Source of the DNA: Bacteroidales bacterium
Lineage (GTDB): Bacteria; Bacteroidota; Bacteroidia; Bacteroidales; UBA7960
NCBI GenBank assembly: GCA_007130545.1
Contig: SLSG01000277.1
Coordinates: forward strand, 1 to 5,029
Length of the DNA: 5,029 bases
Direction of reading: 5' to 3'
The position numbers and the translations under genes were made by a program. The notes beneath the pieces are model-generated. The model worked only from the letters and a program-made list of their open reading frames with translations. It was not told where the DNA came from and ran no database searches. Shown here piece after piece: positions 1 to 5,029 of this stretch. Each line of letters starts with the position of its first letter. Within the stretch, counting starts at the first letter, position 1.

Positions 1-7
1 AATGATT

Positions 8-40
8 CAAAATTACGATAGATACATAAAGGAATCAATA
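8..40 (-). promoter_or_regulatory. Possible Bacteroidota-type promoter for a gene left of the window
   Basis: On the minus strand TAATTTTG (15 to 8) matches the Bacteroidota -7 consensus TAnnTTTG exactly. A TTG (38 to 36, in the context TATTG) lies 20 bases upstream, close to the spacing of the -33 element. It would fire toward the left edge, downstream of the terminator-like hairpin at 195-250, which is a sensible layout for a next gene. In AT-rich DNA such a match can occur by chance and the target gene is not visible. Confidence 0.3.
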
Positions 41-194
41 TAGGAATACTCGTATTTTTGTTACAAGGGTGTAAGAAAAAATTCGCAGAAATAAACCGGT
101 GAGAAAATGAAAGCAGTAAGTATTATGAACGCATAAAGCTTAGATTTATAAAAACCATACCTGCCTTTAAACGGTCGTTCAAGAAGCGGCTTAT

Positions 195-250
195 AAAAAA
201 GCAGAGATCTGGCACCTGCGTGACCCATACGTGAGATCTTTCCAGATCTC
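195..250 (-). terminator. Probable rho-independent terminator of the minus-strand unit
   Basis: Reading the minus strand, GAGATCTGG (250 to 242) pairs perfectly with CCAGATCTC (212 to 204), then TGC, then six T residues (200 to 195). The hairpin begins 60 bases after the TGA of the FN3 gene, where a terminator is expected. The 29-base loop is long for a classical terminator. It contains a further AGATCT (234-239) that could pair with either arm, so alternative foldings are possible. The placement and T run support the call; the long loop lowers confidence. Confidence 0.5.
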
Positions 251-310
251 CCGGTTCAATAAGTAAATTTTCTGAATTTCTTTCCAGTCAAGGATTGGAT
301 TTCCTGAGAA

Positions 311-2395
311 TCAGGGACTAACCGGCTGTATCTCCAATGGTTGGCTCATCCGCCACCGGCCGTCCCTGGCACGGACCAGGTAGACAAAGCTGTTGCCCGA
401 CGGTGCGAAGTGATCGCGAAAAAAGGTGGTGAAAGCATCCGTTTCGCCAATGTCAACCAGACGGTCTGTTTCGAGGTTCCTGCGCTGTATGAAGTATCCC
501 ACGACATGGGCAGACGGACTTGCCTCCCAGCTGACCTCTATCCGTCCATTGTCACGAATGGCCTGGCCGGCTGCGGGGGGGGGCGGCGGACCATCACTGA
601 CCTCTACCCAGACTGTTTGACTGGGTGGGCTTTCATTCCCGGTAGAGTCTAGGGCACTGACCTGGTAGTAGTATGTCCCCTGTGCAGTGACGGTCTCCCT
701 GAAATGTGGCTCAAATCCGCCGGAGTGAAAGACAAAGCGGGTGGAGTCATCAATTGCCCGGTAGATCCTGTAGGCATACAGGTCGCCTTCCGGCACTGCT
801 CCCCAGCGCAGGAATATTTCATTGTCACTGTGGGATAGTTCATAGATGGCCGGTACGGACGGAGGGGTGACGTCCACCACCCGGGCAGTGGCCATGGCTG
901 AGGGACGGGAGCGGTTCATGGAACGGTCCAGGGCATACACCACGTATCCGTGGGTGGTACGCGACTGCACCGGCACGGAATCTACAAAGAAGGTATCCGT
1001 TACCAGGGTGGTTTGTATCCCGCCAGCATTTAACTTTCCGAGCAGATACCTGCTGGTCAGCGCAGGGTCGCTGGCCCGCTCGATTTCATAGCCCAGCAAG
1101 TCAGGTTCATTATTGGGCTGCCACCGGATAATGATCCTGGCCGTATCGGGAATGGCAACCACTCCCTGAGGTGGGGCAGGGGCCACCAAATCCACATAGA
1201 AGTATGAAAGGGTGTCTGATGGACGGGAATGCAGTCCGTTGGTGCCCACGGCCCGGAGATAATAGTAGGACGCCTCTCCAGGTTGGGCTTCCAGGTCGAT
1301 CCATTGGCGCATTTCGGAACGAAGCTGAATATCAGTGAGCGGGAATACCTTGCTGAATTCGCTGTCACGGGAACCGGAGCGGTATATTTCGAATCCCTTT
1401 ACCGGCCTTAGCCCGGGATACTCCCACTGCAACCTGACGGCTGCACCAAAAACTTCTGCATCAAGCGAAAAAGGAGCCGGCGGCGGCTCCGGGTCTCCGG
1501 GAATCACCATGACCACCTCGCCGGGACCGCCTTCCAGTCCGAAGGAATTTACTCCCCTGACATGGTAGTAATAGGCCTGTCCGTTTTCCAGAAACCTGTC
1601 CAGGTGGGTTTGCCTGTCCGACGCCGTTAGCTGTTCCCCGCTGCTTATATCCAAAGGCAGGATGCCTGATGTGTTGACCCGTTCAAAAGGGCCGATCATG
1701 GAGGCGGACCGGTACAGATTGTATGAGGTGACCTCCCCACTGCGGAGGTGGTCCCGGTTTTTTTCCCAGCTCAGCATCGCGGCCCCGTTGCGCGGGTGGG
1801 CCTGCAGGGAATCCACCCCAGGCACGGAATCGTAGGCTGCCGGGTTCAGCGTGGATGTCCTTGCATGCACCTTCTCTGAGCCCTGATGCACCAACGTTAC
1901 CTGGTATTGCACTGATGATGCCTGCTCCGGCACCTGGTGGTCCACGTAAGTTTCTCCCAGCAACTCTCCAATCACCGGCTGGGTCACACTCATCAATCCG
2001 ACAAACCCCACACTTTCCGGCTCGGAAAGTATGGCGGCCCTTTCCTGCGGACCGATGTCGCGGATCTCCTCCTGCACGCCGAACAGGGTAAGGTACAAAG
2101 CGCCCTGCAGCCTTCCGGCCCTGGCACGGATCTCATCCCATGACAGGGTGATCTGCAGCAGTCCGTCGTGAACCGGTTCCAGTCCTCCCCCGTCCACGCT
2201 CCGGTAAAGGCGGTAGCCGTCAAAATCGCTGCCGGCGTGGCCCGGCCAGCGGATATAGACCCCTTCAGGTGCACGGAACACAATGGCTTCCGGGACATCC
2301 TGGCCGCTGGCTGCACAGGGCAACAGGCATCCCCATCCGACGAAAAGGAAGAAAAATAACAGGTTTGTAATGCTCATCTTAGGGCGCATGTTCAT
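311..2395 (-). CDS. Secreted protein with six fibronectin type III domains
   Basis: The protein has about 694 residues, ending at TGA 311-313. An in-frame TTG lies at 2416 and ATGs at 2395, 2389 and 2377. I chose 2395 because an A-rich stretch sits five bases upstream and the product starts with a basic n-region. Residues 1-31 are a signal peptide: a Phe/Leu-rich core, then a signal peptidase I site after ASG, before Gln32. The rest is six FN3-like units at about 33-183, 191-299, 305-402, 405-508, 510-600 and 602-694. Each has the B-strand Trp (50, 210, 324, 425, 531, 623) and a G-Y-x-I-Y-R-type C strand (GYRLYRS, SYNLYRS, GFEIYRS, GYEIERA, AYRIYRA, GYFIQRR); most have a YYYxV-type F strand. 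Pro-rich linkers precede units 3 and 6. Unit 1 is enlarged and divergent. No catalytic domain, LPXTG-type anchor, lipobox or clear type IX sorting domain is visible. The likely role is binding or structural, outside the inner membrane, probably with the large protein encoded upstream. Confidence 0.93.
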   Translation of the reverse strand: MNMRPKMSITNLLFFFLFVGWGCLLPCAASGQDVPEAIVFRAPEGVYIRWPGHAGSDFDGYRLYRSVDGGGLEPVHDGLLQITLSWDEIRARAGRLQGALYLTLFGVQEEIRDIGPQERAAILSEPESVGFVGLMSVTQPVIGELLGETYVDHQVPEQASSVQYQVTLVHQGSEKVHARTSTLNPAAYDSVPGVDSLQAHPRNGAAMLSWEKNRDHLRSGEVTSYNLYRSASMIGPFERVNTSGILPLDISSGEQLTASDRQTHLDRFLENGQAYYYHVRGVNSFGLEGGPGEVVMVIPGDPEPPPAPFSLDAEVFGAAVRLQWEYPGLRPVKGFEIYRSGSRDSEFSKVFPLTDIQLRSEMRQWIDLEAQPGEASYYYLRAVGTNGLHSRPSDTLSYFYVDLVAPAPPQGVVAIPDTARIIIRWQPNNEPDLLGYEIERASDPALTSRYLLGKLNAGGIQTTLVTDTFFVDSVPVQSRTTHGYVVYALDRSMNRSRPSAMATARVVDVTPPSVPAIYELSHSDNEIFLRWGAVPEGDLYAYRIYRAIDDSTRFVFHSGGFEPHFRETVTAQGTYYYQVSALDSTGNESPPSQTVWVEVSDGPPPPPAAGQAIRDNGRIEVSWEASPSAHVVGYFIQRRNLETDRLVDIGETDAFTTFFRDHFAPSGNSFVYLVRARDGRWRMSQPLEIQPVSP
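575..583 (-). repeat. Nine-cytosine tract in the FN3 coding strand
   Basis: Nine consecutive G on the plus strand (C on the coding strand) encode three Pro in the linker before the sixth FN3 unit. The frame as given is supported on both sides, since recognisable FN3 units precede and follow it. Homopolymers of this length are prone to slippage in replication and to sequencing error. Confidence 0.9.
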
Positions 2396-2467
2396 TAAGG
2401 TTTTATCCGGCAGCAAAAAGGTTTGTTAAGCACCTTGCAATTTGTTGCTCCCGGCGGTCAAATGTGT
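2396..2467 (-). other. Short intergenic gap within a probable two-gene operon
   Basis: The 72 bases between the TAA of the large gene and ATG 2395 hold no strong hairpin with a T run and no clear TAnnTTTG promoter element. Only a 4-bp GCAA/TTGC inverted repeat (2437-2448) is seen, too small to act as a terminator. This favours cotranscription of the large gene and the FN3 gene. It remains an inference from spacing and strand. Confidence 0.45.
2401..2406 (-). promoter_or_regulatory. A-rich translation initiation region of the FN3 gene
   Basis: On the coding strand the sequence GGATAAAACCTTA precedes ATG 2395, so ATAAAA ends five bases before the start codon. No GGAGG-like Shine-Dalgarno is present before any candidate start. 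A-rich leaders without a strong Shine-Dalgarno are usual in Bacteroidota, and this is the main reason for preferring ATG 2395 over the upstream TTG at 2416 or the later ATGs at 2389 and 2377. The evidence is weak because the motif is short. Confidence 0.3.
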
Positions 2468-5029
2468 TTATATGCGGTAACCGAATGCGACATCCGTACT
2501 TCCGGAATACCAGAGTATGCTCCAGGACACGCTGGCATTGGCACGCAGGTCAATTTGCCGGGGCGTGGCATCTATTTCGGCCTCAAGCAGGATATCCCCC
2601 CGCAGGATCACATAATCCCCAATGGGGGTTTCCAGGTCCGCCCCCCAATTCCCATGGAGGTCCACCTTCGCACTGAGGCTGCTCGTGGGATGACTGTAAT
2701 TCAGCCGGCCGCCGGCCTGGGTGTGGACAAAGGCTTTGACCTTCACGATCCCCAGGCCCTGTTCTGCCCGTGCATCAAAGTATACCCGGCCTTCCAGGTT
2801 CACTTCTTCCGGCGTGAAAAGCACGGAAGCTTCCCCTTTTACTTTCTGGAAGACCATCCCGGAGATCTCTTCGCTCTGGATCAAAAATCCTCCCGGGTGG
2901 AAATCGTAATTGATCTTGCCATTGAATCGGAAGATCTTCCCGTCGGCATCGGCAAGGGCGATGTAGGAACGCACAAAGCCATCCACCCGGGTCTCCGGTT
3001 CCCATCGAAGATTAAGCCTCCCCTCCCCGAAAACGGAGTTCTCCTTGTCGAGCACCCAGGCCTTGCCGTTCAGGGCGAACAGGCCAGGCATCAGCACCAG
3101 CTCCATGCGTCCCATGAACACCTTGCCCTGGGGCGGAGTGGCGTTACCGAGTCCGATGAGTGCCTTCAGGGTAAAGTGGTCGTTGTGTACCGGAGAGCCG
3201 TCCTCGCTGCCGATTGGCGGCTGGTAATTGAAACCCAGTCCGCCTCCCAGCTCCATCAGTGCCAGCCCTGTCTGGCCGAGCGGCACCGAGGCTTTCAGGA
3301 CCAGCTCGGCGTACCAGTAGGAATAGGTCTGCTCCTCATCCACAGGCATGGTGCCCACGACCAGCATACCCTTCAGTCCGGCCAGGTTTTTAATATCGAT
3401 ATCAAACGCCCCTTTGAACTCCCTGCTGTTATAGGCAAAACTCCCCTGAAACTCCACGGGTCCGCGTTCAAAGGCGATCGTGGCCTCTTCAAAGACAAAG
3501 TCCACAGTCGGACCCGCCATCAGGATCAGGGAGCCGGTCAGGCTGGCTTCCGCCATCAGGTCAATGCCCAGGCTGCCATCCAGCTTCAGGTGGTCCTCTT
3601 CCTCTCCCCCAATGCTGAAAGAAACCGTGGTTACGCGCAAGTCGAAGCCTCCTCCGATCTTTAACCCGGTGTCCACATGGATGGCCTCTGCCTTGAACAA
3701 TCCCTTGTTATCCACCTGCAGGCCGATTACCTCCACATCGGAAAAATGCTCGGACTGGACCCGGGCGTTGATGGTGACCGTACCGGTTTCAGAAGATTCA
3801 TCCCAATCAAACCGGGTTCCCGTGTTCAATGCCAGGGTGGTTTTGAGTTTGGGAATGTGGACCGGGTTTTCGGTTTCCAACTCAAGCGACCAGCCGGCAT
3901 TGCCCTGTCGTCCGACGGTGGCCACGATCCCGCCCTCCACCGGTTCGGGAAACCGGAAGATCCCCCTGATGCCGAAATCCCTGATCTCGCTGTGTTCGAA
4001 AGTCAGGGATATGCTGTCACCGATCAGTTCAAAACCGGCATAACCGATCTGCAGGGGTGCGCCATACAGGGAAATGGTGCCATGTACCCCCGAGGAGCCG
4101 ATGGCGAAATCCTGCGCCTGCAAAGTGGACGGCTCGTCTGATTCGCTGCTGCGGAATATGGCCGGCATATCGAGGGTCGCCTGACGGATGACGATCCCCT
4201 TGAAATCGTTCTCCAGTCCGCCAACACTCCGCTCATTGCTCCAGTCGATCACCAGGTGGGTGCCTTTGTGCAGCTTGAAGTCCCCCATTCCGATCTCCGG
4301 CAGTTCCAGCACTTCCCCGAAAAAGTCTCCGTCCGTCCCTATCTCGGCATAAAACCTAACCGGGTAGCTCAGTACGCTGTGGTTCACCTTGCCCCCGATC
4401 CCGCCGCCACGAACAGGCAGGATGACGAGGGAGTCCAGCTCAAACCGGAAACCCAGCAGATCCAGTCCGACGCCGGCCTCTGCATGCCAGCTTACCCGTC
4501 CGTCGATGGCCACGTAATCATCTCCGCGGGCTTCCAGGAACACATCAGAGATCTGCAGTTCCAGATCACGCAACATCAGGATTACCATGCCACCGGTGGT
4601 CACGGCCAGGTGTCCTGTGCCGCTAACCGGCTCATATGGAGAGAAAGGTTCATCCACCAGGATCTCAAACAGATCGTCCTCATCCCCTATTTTAAACCGG
4701 TCAATGCGGGCGGTGCTGAATGTTCCGCTGTCTTCGGGCGGAATGCACACCGCAAGGTATTCCTCATCAGGCTGCACAGAGACGGTCACCACCATCCCCT
4801 CTTCCACTTCCCCGGTCACCTGGGTGTCGGCAATGCCGAACAGGTGGGTCTCTTCCGTTTCGGGATCCAGACCCAGTCCGCCGACGCCGTTGTTGCCGTT
4901 GCCGACGCCGTTGTTACCGGAGCTGCCGCCGTTACTGCCGGTGTTGCCGTTGGAACCGTCGTCTTCCAGCGAGAAATGCAGGTTTTTTCCATCCACAAAC
5001 TCCCGGTTATGATCCATTAATCCGGCCAC
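2468..5029 (-). CDS. C-terminal part of a large beta-strand-rich protein of unknown function (partial, 5' end outside window)
   Basis: An uninterrupted reading frame of 853 codons ends at a TAA at 2468-2470 and runs off the right edge. The GTG at the edge is not a credible start: no signal peptide or start region follows, and the first visible residues read like an interdomain segment. Residues (from the edge) 25-53 form a Gly/Asn/Ser linker. From about 65 to 853 the chain is alternating hydrophobic/polar beta-strand sequence with frequent Gly turns, one Cys (95), no transmembrane helix and no catalytic motif I recognise. Residues 277-362 form a recognisable-looking unit (KGIVIRQATLDMPAIF near its start, GIRGIFRFPEP near its end). 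Residues 570-680 are Gly-rich (MELGGGLGFNY), and 700-853 consist of short strands ending in FGYRI. Such texture suits an extracellular or envelope beta-solenoid, or a repetitive beta-sheet protein of the AsmA/TamB kind. A distant likeness to DUF6603-type giant proteins is an impression only. The FN3 gene follows 72 bases downstream on the same strand. The gene is confidently real; its function is unknown. Confidence 0.9.
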   Translation of the reverse strand: MAGLMDHNREFVDGKNLHFSLEDDGSNGNTGSNGGSSGNNGVGNGNNGVGGLGLDPETEETHLFGIADTQVTGEVEEGMVVTVSVQPDEEYLAVCIPPEDSGTFSTARIDRFKIGDEDDLFEILVDEPFSPYEPVSGTGHLAVTTGGMVILMLRDLELQISDVFLEARGDDYVAIDGRVSWHAEAGVGLDLLGFRFELDSLVILPVRGGGIGGKVNHSVLSYPVRFYAEIGTDGDFFGEVLELPEIGMGDFKLHKGTHLVIDWSNERSVGGLENDFKGIVIRQATLDMPAIFRSSESDEPSTLQAQDFAIGSSGVHGTISLYGAPLQIGYAGFELIGDSISLTFEHSEIRDFGIRGIFRFPEPVEGGIVATVGRQGNAGWSLELETENPVHIPKLKTTLALNTGTRFDWDESSETGTVTINARVQSEHFSDVEVIGLQVDNKGLFKAEAIHVDTGLKIGGGFDLRVTTVSFSIGGEEEDHLKLDGSLGIDLMAEASLTGSLILMAGPTVDFVFEEATIAFERGPVEFQGSFAYNSREFKGAFDIDIKNLAGLKGMLVVGTMPVDEEQTYSYWYAELVLKASVPLGQTGLALMELGGGLGFNYQPPIGSEDGSPVHNDHFTLKALIGLGNATPPQGKVFMGRMELVLMPGLFALNGKAWVLDKENSVFGEGRLNLRWEPETRVDGFVRSYIALADADGKIFRFNGKINYDFHPGGFLIQSEEISGMVFQKVKGEASVLFTPEEVNLEGRVYFDARAEQGLGIVKVKAFVHTQAGGRLNYSHPTSSLSAKVDLHGNWGADLETPIGDYVILRGDILLEAEIDATPRQIDLRANASVSWSILWYSGSTDVAFGYRI
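4871..4957 (-). repeat. Gly/Asn-rich linker with a 21-bp tandem repeat inside the large gene
   Basis: Residues 25-53 of the visible protein are almost only Gly, Asn and Ser with a few Val/Thr. Within it, the 15-base sequence GCCGACGCCGTTGTT (plus strand) occurs exactly at 4880-4894 and again at 4901-4915, a 21-base or 7-codon period that encodes NNGVG twice. The period keeps the reading frame, so copy-number changes would only lengthen or shorten the linker. It probably separates an upstream domain, outside the window, from the beta-rich C-terminal part. Confidence 0.8.

Larger units (their letters stand above)
1..310. other. AT-rich intergenic region without a convincing gene
   Basis: This stretch is much richer in A and T than the genes to its right, and has no long open frame on either strand. 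The only start-to-stop frame noted is a nine-codon one at 107-136 (plus strand), too short to support. Besides the terminator-like hairpin and the weak promoter match at the left edge, it contains three AGATCT hexamers within 46 bases (205-210, 234-239, 244-249). A plus-strand TATTTTTG at 53-60 also fits TAnnTTTG, but it has no upstream TTG element at the right distance. No tRNA-like cloverleaf was recognised. Confidence 0.6.

Noticed and set aside
53..60. TATTTTTG as a plus-strand Bacteroidota promoter
   Set aside because: The -7-like element matches, but there is no TTG at the expected distance upstream and no plus-strand gene follows.
107..136. Nine-codon plus-strand frame MKAVSIMNA
   Set aside because: It is too short, has no clear ribosome binding site and shows no sign of selection. 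Such frames are expected by chance.
2291..2330. Lipoprotein signal (Cys in GWGC or LLPC) in the FN3 protein
   Set aside because: GWGC lacks a hydrophobic residue at -3, and LLPC has Pro directly before Cys. The ASG site before Gln fits signal peptidase I better.
2423..3664. A 413-codon open frame on the plus strand, and a 254-codon one at 4256-5020
   Set aside because: Both lie antisense to the continuous 853-codon minus-strand gene, which has clear beta-protein texture. Their translations are rich in His, Gln and Pro without any domain pattern, as expected of antisense shadows in GC-rich coding DNA.
4871..4957. RTX-type calcium-binding nonapeptide repeats in the Gly/Asn-rich segment
   Set aside because: The repeat period is seven residues and the GGxGxDxux pattern, with its regularly spaced Asp, is missing.
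5009..5029. GTG at the right edge as the true start of the large protein
   Set aside because: It coincides with the window end, has no visible upstream region, and is followed by linker-like sequence rather than a signal peptide. The frame most likely continues outside.

Overview
The window is dominated by two long genes on the minus strand, read right to left, followed by a short AT-rich tail at the left edge. The overall look suggests a member of the Bacteroidota with a moderately GC-rich genome. The reasons are an exported multi-domain fibronectin type III (FN3) protein with a signal peptide ending in SGQ, an A-rich rather than Shine-Dalgarno start region, intergenic DNA much richer in AT than the genes, and a TAnnTTTG-type promoter match. 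The phylum is an inference; there is no rRNA or marker gene to fix it.

Right part (2468-5029, minus): the C-terminal 853 codons of a large protein whose start lies beyond the right edge. A Gly/Asn-rich linker is followed by about 790 residues of almost unbroken amphipathic beta-strand sequence, without membrane helices and without any catalytic motif I can recognise. Middle part (311-2395, minus): a complete secreted protein of about 694 residues made of a signal peptide and six FN3 units, with no obvious sorting or anchoring domain at its C terminus. Only 72 bases separate the genes, so they probably form one transcription unit. The likely picture is a giant envelope or secreted beta-structured protein and a smaller FN3 partner exported with it. 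That partnership is inferred from gene order alone.

Left part (1-310): no convincing gene. It holds a terminator-like hairpin followed by a T run, placed as expected for the end of the two-gene unit, and a weak Bacteroidota-type promoter match pointing off the left edge.

The points most worth a second look are the uncharacterised giant-protein/FN3 pair, a run of nine cytosines in the FN3 gene where a one-base change in either direction would remove the last domain, and a recurring-looking module in the large protein. No mobile element, CRISPR array, tRNA or rRNA was seen.
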